A stretch of 39,139 nucleotides of DNA from DSSM01 sp964484125 (lineage in GTDB: Bacteria > Bacteroidota > Ignavibacteria > Tepidaquicellales > Tepidaquicellaceae). How positions within the stretch are numbered: position 1 is the stretch's first letter; every line of letters begins with the position of its first letter. The position numbers were made by a program, and so were the translations under genes. Below are positions 24,477-32,201 of the stretch, piece by piece. The notes under the pieces are model-generated. The model was not told the origin of the DNA and searched no databases. It was given only the letters and a program-made list of their open reading frames with translations. The DNA lies in NCBI GenBank assembly GCA_964484125.1, contig CAZAEK010000018.1:1-39139 (forward strand), read 5' to 3'.

Positions 24477-24737
24477 TTATTTCTTATCAGTTGATTTTGG
24501 CTTTGAGCCGGTCTTTTCTTTTGGTTTTGAAGTATCTTTGGCTTTAGATGGTTTTTCCTTGTAATCTGTAAGATAAAAACCTGAGCCCTTAAAAATCAGA
24601 CCTGCTCCTCCACTTATAACTTTTTGCAATGAGTTCTTACCGCACTCAGGGCATTTTTTAAGTGGTGAATCTTTGATTGATTGTAAAATCTCAAATGTAT
24701 GTCCGCATTTTTTACATTCGTATTCGTATGTAGGCAT
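24477..24737 (-). CDS. FmdB-family zinc-ribbon protein
   Basis: This 86-residue protein begins with MPTYEYECKKCGHTFE. It has a zinc ribbon C8-x2-C11...C29-x2-C32, then the family motif KVISGGAGLIFKGSGFYLTDY and a Lys/Ser/Pro-rich tail. FmdB proteins are called putative regulators from one formamidase cluster, but their general role is not established. It is the last gene of the minus-strand operon, 5 nt after the tubulin-like gene. Confidence 0.92.
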   Translation of the reverse strand: MPTYEYECKKCGHTFEILQSIKDSPLKKCPECGKNSLQKVISGGAGLIFKGSGFYLTDYKEKPSKAKDTSKPKEKTGSKPKSTDKK

Positions 24738-24742
24738 GTTTA

Positions 24743-27700
24743 TTATTTATTTAAAAATTTCTTTTTTGAATTTTCGAATTCTTCTTTAGAAATCAAACCT
24801 TCATCAAAAGCTTGTTTCAGTTCACGAAGTCTGTTTAATGAAATACTCTCCTCATCTGAAGTCTGTTTATACTCAGCGGGGGAATTAAGAATTTCTGATA
24901 CTTTTAAAACTCTCTTGTTACCATCTCCGTTTAAATATGAAAACGAGTCAGGAGACAATTTAAGATTTTTGATTTTTATTGTAACTTCAGATTTTTCTTC
25001 AGGGAGAATTTTACTGATAACGTTATTTGCCATATCTTTCATTAATCTGTAACGGTATGATTCAATTATTCTCTTTGCACCGCCGCTCGATTCGATTTCT
25101 TCGGGTTTATAAACAACATCGAAATAATACTCGAAAATTGCAATTAGCTCTGCGTAATACTTTTTAGAAATAAATTCCTCATAAATTGATTCGGCTTTCC
25201 TTAATATATCGTATCTGAGAGAGTCTTTCCCCTGTTCCTCAAATAATCGGTTTATAAGTCTTGATTCAATTCCAAGCTGTTCAGTTCTTTTAACTGTTAT
25301 GCCTTCCTGCTTTGTGTATTTGTAAATTATTCTTTTTTCACCGGTAATTGCATCTGTTTCCTCTGCAGTATCAAATATTCCGAATATTACTCCAAGTAGA
25401 AAAGCTCTGCTGGATTCTTCATATCTTTTTTTCTCCTCAGAGGTCATAGGAATAATATCCCTGAAAATAAAATAATTTTTATCAATATGTAAATCTATAT
25501 TGGAATTTTTTGATAAGCTGATATAATATTGTTTCATTTCCTCCGAAATAGTATATGAATAGAAGAGAGGAAATCCAGCCCATTCAGTATAAAAGACAAT
25601 TGAAGTTCCGTCTGCAGAATCCTTGAATTCAACATTTGAACCTGTAATAGAATAAATAAGACTCCTGAATTTATCGAAATCAGATGATGAAGTTTTTACA
25701 CCAATATAAAATTTCTTTGCAGATTCATCAAGTTTAAACCTTCCCGGGATTTCATTAACTCTCAGCCAGGGGAATGCCTGCTCAATTCCGCCTCTGATTT
25801 TGGATTCACTTTTCAGGGTTTCTTTTTCGAATAAGATTTCAAGGATATCATAATCATCTTTTATTCCTTCAAATACTTTTTTACAGAATTTAACCATGCT
25901 TTGCTCAACGGATGATGCATCACTGTTTCTTAAGATATTAACAATATCGGTAATATTTGATGCGCCAAGAACTTTTAATAAATCATAGGAAAGAGATTTA
26001 ATTTTATCAGTGGCTGAAGGTCCTGTGCCTATATATTTCGGATAATATTCATTTTCAATATCTTCAGGTTCATAAATATAAATATTAAAGCTATTATCAG
26101 TCTTTGCGGAGAAATATTCATATTTTTTCTCAAAATAGCCGCTTAAATTACCAAGATTCCCTGTGAGTTTGTTTATATCAGCTATTAATCCTGTAAACCT
26201 GACTTTGCCTGTATCAGTCTTTTCAGCTTTTTCAATTAAATTCAGAATCCTTTTACATATATCAACTGCATATATTCTTGCTTTAATCTTTATAATTATG
26301 TTATAATATTCTTCAAGTGCTGTGAGTAGTTTTTCGAGCGTACCCTGCATTGAAGCTTTCCTGAGGATATTCAGTTTAGATCGTGATTCATCTTCTTTTA
26401 AATCCTGAAGTCTGCTTTTCACTTCGCCCTCAAATCTTGCGGCTAATGACTGAAGTTCTTTTATCTGTTTCTCGAGAGCAGGAATATAGTCAAAGTTTTC
26501 ATTTGTAAGAATAAATTGGAATCTTCTCAATAAACTTTTCGAATAGAATACACCTCTTGTAGAATCATTGATAAGTTTATTTATCTTTGTTTCAAGCAAA
26601 CCGGTATGTCCTGATTCTCTTTTTCCGATTAATGTATCAACTATATTTTTGTGATTAGAATGAATCTGTGAAATGAAAGTTCCCATTCTGTTCACATCAT
26701 TGTCATCTTTAAAGTTTGTATCAAATTTCTGCTTTTCAGAAATTAAGTAAGAAGTCCAGTTATCTCCATGTTTGCCTTCGAAGAGTTCGTTTTTAATATT
26801 ATTGAGGAATTTTTTTATACTAACCTGAATTGAAGATTTCCCTCCGATAGAATAAAGCGAATCAAGCAGCAGATGTCTGTTTCTGCTTTCAAGAAGTCCG
26901 ATTTCCGGTAGAAATTCTGATATGAGATAGTTATCAATTTCAGTTTGAGAACCTTCTGCAAAAGATAAATAGTAATCCATAATATCCTTACACAGTTTAT
27001 AAGTGCAGGATAAAATTATTCTGTCTGCTGGCAGTGATATTGTTGCCTGTCCTAACGTTGAATATCGTCTTGAGTAAAGGTTATCTGATGAGTTAGTATC
27101 TTCAGGGAAGAAACGCTGTTTGTACTGAGTCAGGTTAACTCTCACTCCACGCTTGTAATTTGCGAAGTCAGAATTAGAGAAGTCCTGAAAAATAGTATCG
27201 GCAACCATTTTGAAAATATCCTTACTGCTCAGGTCAGAGAGAGAGAGGTTTTTGAAGTTTTCACCATCAATCAGATAAACATCATCGTAAACTCCGGGTA
27301 AAAAAGTTTTTTCCTCATTTTTCTTCCAGCTGACGGCGAACTTATTTTTAAAGTTAAAATGTTCGAGTTCCTTCATCGCAGCATATCCGTTAGCATAAAC
27401 TCTTTCTTTACCATATCCCTGAAATATTTTCGGCAGTAAAAGATATGAGGTTGTTATTGCCTGATTTTTAAAAAGATTTCTTAAGATGAAACCCATGTCA
27501 ATGAACATACCAGAGCCGGTTCCGCCACTGACAGAAGTAATAACGTAAATATTAATCTTTTCAGTGGTAACATTTTTAATTTTATATTTATCCTTAACAG
27601 TATTAATGGAGCGGGAATCTGTAATGCGTGCTTTAGCAGAGGTAAGTTTTGAAACAATTTCATCGTAATTGTGAAATAAAGCTAACCTTGCGGCAGGTCT

Positions 27701-28144
27701 GATTTGTCCTGCTCCTGTATTCATAGTACCAAGTTTACCGATTTCACCGGAAGTATTCAGCCATCTTTTTATATGCGGAACATTTTGAATTGACTGTATA
27801 TAATCGGCAGGGTTCACAGGGTTAAAAACTTTTTCGTTAGGTTTGAAATCAATTTCATTAATGAGGAAATCCCTTTCACGTGCCAATCCGCTTTCTTCTG
27901 AAGGTGCGGCGTCAGTATCTATATAGAGATATGCCGCAATTGGGAAATCTGAGATTGAACCGTATCTCTCAGTAAACTGTCTTCTGATTCTTAATAATAC
28001 TTCTTTGCCGGTGCCTCCGATACCGATTAAAATCGTAGGCATAAACTCCTGGGTTTTCAGTTCTAAAGAACCTTTATCTGACTCAGTTATCACAATTTTT
28101 TCAGCCGGGAGGTCAAACGGACTTTTTGAATTTTCTTTATCCAT
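24743..28144 (-). CDS. giant Tubulin_2-like GTPase-fold protein with C-terminal SHOCT domain
   Basis: This protein has 1133 residues and no signal peptide. The N-terminal domain has a nucleotide-binding loop PTILIGIGGTGKEVLLRIR (GIGGTGKE at 41-48) and the tubulin/FtsZ-type glycine motif SVSGGTGSGM (GGTGSGM at 207-213) after a hydrophobic strand INIYVITS. This pairing is the Tubulin_2 ('tubulin-like') family pattern, distinct from FtsZ in length and order. The middle (~380-1090) is mostly helical with charged, partly coiled-coil-like stretches (~545-640). Residues 1100-1133 match a SHOCT module (LRELKQAFDEGLISKEEFENSKKKFL), a short helical pair often found on oligomerising proteins. Function unknown. 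It lies 19 nt after an enoyl-reductase-like gene in an acc operon. Confidence 0.8.
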   Translation of the reverse strand: MDKENSKSPFDLPAEKIVITESDKGSLELKTQEFMPTILIGIGGTGKEVLLRIRRQFTERYGSISDFPIAAYLYIDTDAAPSEESGLARERDFLINEIDFKPNEKVFNPVNPADYIQSIQNVPHIKRWLNTSGEIGKLGTMNTGAGQIRPAARLALFHNYDEIVSKLTSAKARITDSRSINTVKDKYKIKNVTTEKINIYVITSVSGGTGSGMFIDMGFILRNLFKNQAITTSYLLLPKIFQGYGKERVYANGYAAMKELEHFNFKNKFAVSWKKNEEKTFLPGVYDDVYLIDGENFKNLSLSDLSSKDIFKMVADTIFQDFSNSDFANYKRGVRVNLTQYKQRFFPEDTNSSDNLYSRRYSTLGQATISLPADRIILSCTYKLCKDIMDYYLSFAEGSQTEIDNYLISEFLPEIGLLESRNRHLLLDSLYSIGGKSSIQVSIKKFLNNIKNELFEGKHGDNWTSYLISEKQKFDTNFKDDNDVNRMGTFISQIHSNHKNIVDTLIGKRESGHTGLLETKINKLINDSTRGVFYSKSLLRRFQFILTNENFDYIPALEKQIKELQSLAARFEGEVKSRLQDLKEDESRSKLNILRKASMQGTLEKLLTALEEYYNIIIKIKARIYAVDICKRILNLIEKAEKTDTGKVRFTGLIADINKLTGNLGNLSGYFEKKYEYFSAKTDNSFNIYIYEPEDIENEYYPKYIGTGPSATDKIKSLSYDLLKVLGASNITDIVNILRNSDASSVEQSMVKFCKKVFEGIKDDYDILEILFEKETLKSESKIRGGIEQAFPWLRVNEIPGRFKLDESAKKFYIGVKTSSSDFDKFRSLIYSITGSNVEFKDSADGTSIVFYTEWAGFPLFYSYTISEEMKQYYISLSKNSNIDLHIDKNYFIFRDIIPMTSEEKKRYEESSRAFLLGVIFGIFDTAEETDAITGEKRIIYKYTKQEGITVKRTEQLGIESRLINRLFEEQGKDSLRYDILRKAESIYEEFISKKYYAELIAIFEYYFDVVYKPEEIESSGGAKRIIESYRYRLMKDMANNVISKILPEEKSEVTIKIKNLKLSPDSFSYLNGDGNKRVLKVSEILNSPAEYKQTSDEESISLNRLRELKQAFDEGLISKEEFENSKKKFLNK

Positions 28145-28163
28145 TTATGGAAATTTAATTCTG

Positions 28164-28961
28164 TTATTCTGTAATACTTTCTCCGCCATCGAGATGGATT
28201 ATGCATCCTGTCATCCAGTTGGTTTCTCTCTTATAGTTATCTAAAATAAAATTTGCAATATCTTCAGTAGTAGTTAATCTTCCCTGAGGATTTTTTCTGA
28301 GGGCAGCAGTTTTTAAATCCATTGCACCTGGAATTTTATTCAAGGCAGGAGTATCTGTAACGCCCGCTAATATTGTGTTTGCGGCAATACCTTTTTTACC
28401 GAGCTCATAGGCAAGTTGTCTTATATGGGATTCGAGGCATGCTTTTGCGGCAGAGACTGCTCCGTAGTAAGGTATTACCTTCTGACTGCCGGAAGAAGTC
28501 ATTGCATAAATTTTACCGCCTTCTTTCATAAGATTTCTGTGAACTATATCCTGAGTCCAGTAAACAAGTGAGTTAGCCATAACGTCAATTGTCATTTCCA
28601 TTTGCTTCTGATTAATTGCATTAGCCGGATCTTCTTCGATAAAATTTCTGAGGGTACCAAATGCAAGGGAATGCATCAGGACTTTAATTGAAGGGTTTTC
28701 TTTTTCAGGGAAGATTTTATTCTGAATTTCATCCAAAATATCTGTCCTTTTATGAGGATCTGCTGCATTAACATTAAAGAAATGTACATCAACACCAAAA
28801 GACTTCAGGTTATTGATATGCTCTTCCACAGCGGGCATAGTTGAAGCTCTGTCAAGGTGAACCCCAAGAATATTAACGCCATCGCCGGCAAGAGCAAGCG
28901 AAACTGCTTTACCAAATCCGCTTGAAACTCCGAGTATTAATGCATAGTGAGTTTTTTTCAT
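28164..28961 (-). CDS. short-chain dehydrogenase, probable enoyl-ACP reductase (FabL-like)
   Basis: This 265-residue SDR protein has NAD(P)-binding GVSSGFGKA (11-19), HSLAFGTLRNF in the central strand, S156/S157, and a catalytic pair Y166-x6-K173 (YGAVSAAK). The Tyr-x6-Lys spacing is the enoyl-ACP-reductase form (FabI/FabL), not the Tyr-x3-Lys of ordinary SDRs. ANTILAGVTDTPAL, NPQGRLTTTEDIANF and HLDGGESI complete the fold. It probably reduces the 2-enoyl-ACP double bond in fatty-acid elongation, which fits its position downstream of accB and accC. FabL versus another SDR cannot be settled here. Confidence 0.8.
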   Translation of the reverse strand: MKKTHYALILGVSSGFGKAVSLALAGDGVNILGVHLDRASTMPAVEEHINNLKSFGVDVHFFNVNAADPHKRTDILDEIQNKIFPEKENPSIKVLMHSLAFGTLRNFIEEDPANAINQKQMEMTIDVMANSLVYWTQDIVHRNLMKEGGKIYAMTSSGSQKVIPYYGAVSAAKACLESHIRQLAYELGKKGIAANTILAGVTDTPALNKIPGAMDLKTAALRKNPQGRLTTTEDIANFILDNYKRETNWMTGCIIHLDGGESITE

Positions 28962-28967
28962 ATTAAT

Positions 28968-29489
28968 TTATTTACTTTTAATTGCGATTAAAGTTGTTAT
29001 CAGACTGATTATGAACAGAAAAATCATTGTAACCATAAAAGCTGAGGACGAAATGAAGTCTGCAACCAGACCCCAGATAATAAACAACCAGATAACCGAT
29101 ACCATAAAGAACAAATTCCAGCATAAAAGAGTTGATTGCCTTGTAGAGCGTGTTTTATGGAAAGTTCTGAATAAAGTTAAAACAAAAATATAGAAAAAGA
29201 GCCCCAACCCTCCGGCGCTTAACAGGATATATATAAAGAGCTTGGTATTTGTTAAAGTTTTATCCTTTATAATTTCAATATTTGAAGTATCTGGAAATTG
29301 TTTTACGCTTTGCGAAATGCTGTCTTGTAAGCGGTTAACCGAAGCAGTATCAATTTGCAAAGAACCTGAGTTAAAACCGGATGTGTCAATTTTTAACGAC
29401 GGAGTATTAGTCTTGATTGAATCAGCTCTGAGAAATCCGTTTATCAAAAAGACAATAAAAAATAATAAAACAATATTAATAAATTTCAT
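28968..29489 (-). CDS. hypothetical membrane protein with three C-terminal membrane segments
   Basis: This 173-residue protein has an N-terminal hydrophobic segment (IVLLFFIVFLINGFL, signal peptide or anchor), then a Ser/Thr/Asp-rich periplasmic-type stretch (~23-75). Three transmembrane helices follow: FIYILLSAGGLGLFFYIFVL, WNLFFMVSVIWLFIIWGLV and MVTMIFLFIISLITTLIAI. I recognise no family. It lies 20 nt after accC and 6 nt before the enoyl-reductase-like gene, so it is cotranscribed with fatty-acid genes. Confidence 0.75.
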   Translation of the reverse strand: MKFINIVLLFFIVFLINGFLRADSIKTNTPSLKIDTSGFNSGSLQIDTASVNRLQDSISQSVKQFPDTSNIEIIKDKTLTNTKLFIYILLSAGGLGLFFYIFVLTLFRTFHKTRSTRQSTLLCWNLFFMVSVIWLFIIWGLVADFISSSAFMVTMIFLFIISLITTLIAIKSK

Positions 29490-29509
29490 AATACAGATTT
29501 TAAAAATAA

Positions 29510-30853
29510 CTATACTTCTATTTCTTCTCTTTTTCCCAAATAATTAGTGTCGTAATCGTGCTCAATGAATTTTTTATCAGTTAAAATCTTCTGGAACAGA
29601 GGAATTGTTGTCTTTACGCCTTCAATAACAAATTCATCTAATGCCCTTAACATTCTTTTAATAGCTTCGTCTCTTGTATCAGCGTGAACTACAAGTTTTG
29701 CAATCATAGGGTCATAGTTTGGAGGTATAACATATCCGGCATAGCAATGAGTATCAAGTCTTATTCCATATCCGCCGGGTGTGTGAAAAGCGGTAATCAA
29801 TCCCGGGCTTGGCATAAAATTATTATCAGGATTTTCAGCGTTAATTCTGCATTCGATTGAATGTCCGTTCAGATGAATATCTTTTTTGCTGATTTCCAAT
29901 CCGTCTGCAATTCTGATTTGTTCTTTTATAAAATCAACATCATAAACGGCTTCAGTAACCGGATGCTCAACCTGCAGTCTTGTATTCATTTCCATAAAAT
30001 AAAAATTCATATTTTTATCAACAAGAAATTCTACAGTACCGGCACCGGTATAATTAATGGATTTCGCAAGGTTAATAGATGCTTCTTCCATCTTCAGTCT
30101 TGTTTCATCATTGATAAAAGGGGATGGAGTTTCTTCAAGCAGTTTCTGATGTCTTCTCTGTATAGTGCAATCCCTTTCACCGACGTGTATAATATTTCCC
30201 AGAGTATCAGCAAGTATCTGAATTTCAACGTGTCTCGGACTTTCGATTAATTTTTCAATATACATATCGTCATTTCCAAAGGCGCTCAGAGCTTCATTTT
30301 TTGCGATCTGCAAAGCCATTTCAAGATGACTTTTTTCCCTTACAGCCCTCATACCTTTGCCGCCGCCTCCTGCAGCTGCTTTGAGGATAATCGGGTATCC
30401 TATCTCATCAGCAATCTTTTCAGCTTCTTCGAGGGAAGATATCGGAGATTCGCTGCCTGGAACAATGGGAACACCTGAATTTTTTGCATTATTTCTTGCA
30501 ACAATTTTATCACCCATTTGCCTGATTTGTTCAGGTTCAGGACCAATAAAAATCAGGTTGGAATCTTTACAAATTTCAGCAAATTCAGCATTCTCGGATA
30601 GAAATCCGTAACCGGGATGAATTGCATCCGCAGCTGTAATTTCAGCGGCTGCGATAATTCTTGGAATGTTCAGATAACTTGCAGAACTATCTCCTGACCC
30701 AATACAGACGGCTTCATCAGCAAACCTGACGTGAAGACAATTTTTATCAACGGTTGAATAAACGGCAACAGTTTTAATGCCAAGCTCTTTACAGGTCCTG
30801 ATAATTCTTAACGCAATTTCTCCGCGATTGGCGATAAGTATTTTTTCAATCAT
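29510..30853 (-). CDS. accC: biotin carboxylase subunit of acetyl-CoA carboxylase
   Basis: This 447-residue ATP-grasp enzyme carboxylates biotin on BCCP, the first committed step of fatty-acid synthesis. Signatures are KILIANRGEIALRIIRTCKELG, the glycine-rich ATP loop AAAGGGGKGMR, ERDCTIQRRHQKLLEETPSP, FMEMNTRLQVEHPVTE and GHSIECRINAE. An AGGAGG (minus strand of 30865-30870) is 11 nt upstream of the chosen ATG. It sits closer to another ATG (minus strand 30863-30861) that opens a 5-codon frame overlapping the accC start, so a tiny coupling peptide is possible. Confidence 0.96.
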   Translation of the reverse strand: MIEKILIANRGEIALRIIRTCKELGIKTVAVYSTVDKNCLHVRFADEAVCIGSGDSSASYLNIPRIIAAAEITAADAIHPGYGFLSENAEFAEICKDSNLIFIGPEPEQIRQMGDKIVARNNAKNSGVPIVPGSESPISSLEEAEKIADEIGYPIILKAAAGGGGKGMRAVREKSHLEMALQIAKNEALSAFGNDDMYIEKLIESPRHVEIQILADTLGNIIHVGERDCTIQRRHQKLLEETPSPFINDETRLKMEEASINLAKSINYTGAGTVEFLVDKNMNFYFMEMNTRLQVEHPVTEAVYDVDFIKEQIRIADGLEISKKDIHLNGHSIECRINAENPDNNFMPSPGLITAFHTPGGYGIRLDTHCYAGYVIPPNYDPMIAKLVVHADTRDEAIKRMLRALDEFVIEGVKTTIPLFQKILTDKKFIEHDYDTNYLGKREEIEV

Positions 30854-30872
30854 AATACAACATGCCTCCTTT

Positions 30873-30912
30873 AAATAATAAAACCGCCTCAGTATATAAA
30901 CGTTGCAGGCGG
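30873..30912 (-). terminator. terminator-like hairpin between accB and accC
   Basis: On the minus strand CCGCCT and AGGCGG (30912-30907 and 30889-30884) form a 6-bp stem with a 17-nt loop, followed by TTTTATTATTT. It is probably a partial terminator that tunes accC and downstream genes relative to efp-accB. Confidence 0.6.
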
Positions 30913-30931
30913 AATTAGCTATTTCTTTTTA

Positions 30932-31411
30932 TTAAATTTTTTCAATTAAGAACAAGGGTTGATCGTATTCAACTGCCTGCCCGTTTTCAACTAATATTTT
31001 AACAATTTTACCGGATACTTCGGATTCGATTTCGTTCATAAGTTTCATAGCTTCGATAATACAAATTGTTGTACCTTCTTTTACGGTACTTCCAACTTTT
31101 ACATATGGTTCGGAATCGGGCGACGGAGCGGCATAAAAAGTACCAACCATAGGCGATTTAATTTCTACAACATTTTCAGGAATTGCTTCTTCCTGAGGTT
31201 TGGTTTCCTTTTTCTCTACTGTCTCAGTAGCAGGTTTTGGAGAAATATCCTGAACCGGCTGCCCGGTGAACTGAACCGGATAAGAAGTCGCAGCGATTTT
31301 TGGTCTGGGTTTTGAAAGCTTTAACTTTGTGCCTTCTTCTTCAATCTCGAGTTCTGCAAGGTTGCTTTCATCGAGCATTTTTATGATTTTCTTAAGGTAG
31401 TTTAGGTCCAT
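30932..31411 (-). CDS. accB: biotin carboxyl carrier protein of acetyl-CoA carboxylase
   Basis: This 159-residue BCCP has an N-terminal segment (LNYLKKIIKMLDESNLAELEIEEEGTKLKL), a Pro/Ala/Glu-rich linker (~35-80), and a biotinyl domain (~80-159) with the biotin-accepting Lys123 in EAMKLMNE. It also carries the thumb residues of the acetyl-CoA-carboxylase type (SPMVGTFYAAPSPDSEPYV). It lies 39 nt downstream of efp. An efp-accB-accC order is common in bacteria. Confidence 0.96.
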   Translation of the reverse strand: MDLNYLKKIIKMLDESNLAELEIEEEGTKLKLSKPRPKIAATSYPVQFTGQPVQDISPKPATETVEKKETKPQEEAIPENVVEIKSPMVGTFYAAPSPDSEPYVKVGSTVKEGTTICIIEAMKLMNEIESEVSGKIVKILVENGQAVEYDQPLFLIEKI

Positions 31412-31450
31412 TTTTATATTTTTTTATTAAAAATTTTAATTATCAACAGA

Positions 31451-32011
31451 CTATTTCTTAACTCTTTCCAGGTATTCTCCTGTTCTTGTATCAACTCTGA
31501 TAATATCATTTTCTTCAATGAATATCGGAGCGTTAACTGTAGCACCGGTTTCGACTTCGACAACTTTTGTTATATTGCTTGCTGTATTTCCTTTAATTGC
31601 CGGGGGAGCGGAAATTACCTTCAACTCAACATTTGGAGGCATTTCCATCATAATTGGAGTTTGGTTATTGAAAAAGACCTGAACTTCCTGTCCTTCTTTG
31701 AGAAATTTTCCTTGTTCTCCGACAATTTCATCTGAGAGCTGGATCTGGTCATAGGTTTCCATGTCCATAAAATTATAGTCTGAATCCTTATAAAGGAATT
31801 GGTATTTTTTCATTTCCAGTCTTTCGAGGATAATTTCTTCGCCGGAGCGGAATCTGTTTTCAATTGTTTTCCCGTTTTTTAAATTTCTCATTTTTACCTG
31901 GTAGAAAGCCCTTAAATTGCCGGGGGTTCTGTGTTCAACCTGCATAACGCTGTGTAACTCGCCATTAAATCTAATGACTACGCCCACTTTTAAATCTGAA
32001 GTTGTTGCCAT
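31451..32011 (-). CDS. efp: elongation factor P with Asn at the loop tip
   Basis: This 186-residue three-domain EF-P rescues ribosomes stalled at proline stretches. Family features are KVGVVIRFNGELHSVMQVEH, KNGKTIENRFRSGEEI, LYKDSDYNFMDMETYDQ, and C-terminal ETGATVNAPIFIEENDIIRVDTRTGEYLERV. In the functional loop TPGNLRAF the tip position, Lys34 in E. coli and Arg32 in Pseudomonas, is Asn32. The lysine or arginine modification systems could therefore not act there. It is the first gene of the minus-strand operon, with a promoter ~40-70 nt upstream. Confidence 0.95.
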   Translation of the reverse strand: MATTSDLKVGVVIRFNGELHSVMQVEHRTPGNLRAFYQVKMRNLKNGKTIENRFRSGEEIILERLEMKKYQFLYKDSDYNFMDMETYDQIQLSDEIVGEQGKFLKEGQEVQVFFNNQTPIMMEMPPNVELKVISAPPAIKGNTASNITKVVEVETGATVNAPIFIEENDIIRVDTRTGEYLERVKK

Positions 32012-32050
32012 ATAATTACAGTTTCTTTGAGTTTAAATTTATGTATTTTG

Positions 32051-32081
32051 CAAAGATAGTTATAATGAAAAATAAAAGCAA
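32051..32081 (-). promoter_or_regulatory. predicted Bacteroidota-type promoter of efp-acc operon
   Basis: Minus strand: TTG (32081-32079), 20 nt, TATCTTTG (32058-32051), which is an exact match to the Bacteroidota primary-sigma consensus TTG-N19/20-TAnnTTTG. The -7 box lies 39 nt upstream of the efp ATG. Confidence 0.75.
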
Positions 32082-32110
32082 TTAAAAGAAAAGATAATAC
32101 TTGAATATAA

Positions 32111-32141
32111 TTGATTTTTGGGCAAAAAATGATTAATTTTT
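32111..32141 (+). promoter_or_regulatory. predicted Bacteroidota-type promoter of gap
   Basis: TTG (32111-32113), exactly 20 nt, TAATTTTT (32134-32141). One base differs from TAnnTTTG. It would give a leader of ~50 nt before the gap start. It faces away from the efp promoter with ~30 nt between the two upstream elements. Confidence 0.6.
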
Positions 32142-32201
32142 AACGAAATTCGCAAAAAAATAACAAAATTTATAAATAATCAAAAAAATTACGGAGGACA
32201 A

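Noticed and set aside
24743..28144. Calling the tubulin-like protein FtsZ
   Set aside because: It is three times too long, the glycine motif is at 207-213 rather than near 100, and it lacks other FtsZ landmarks.
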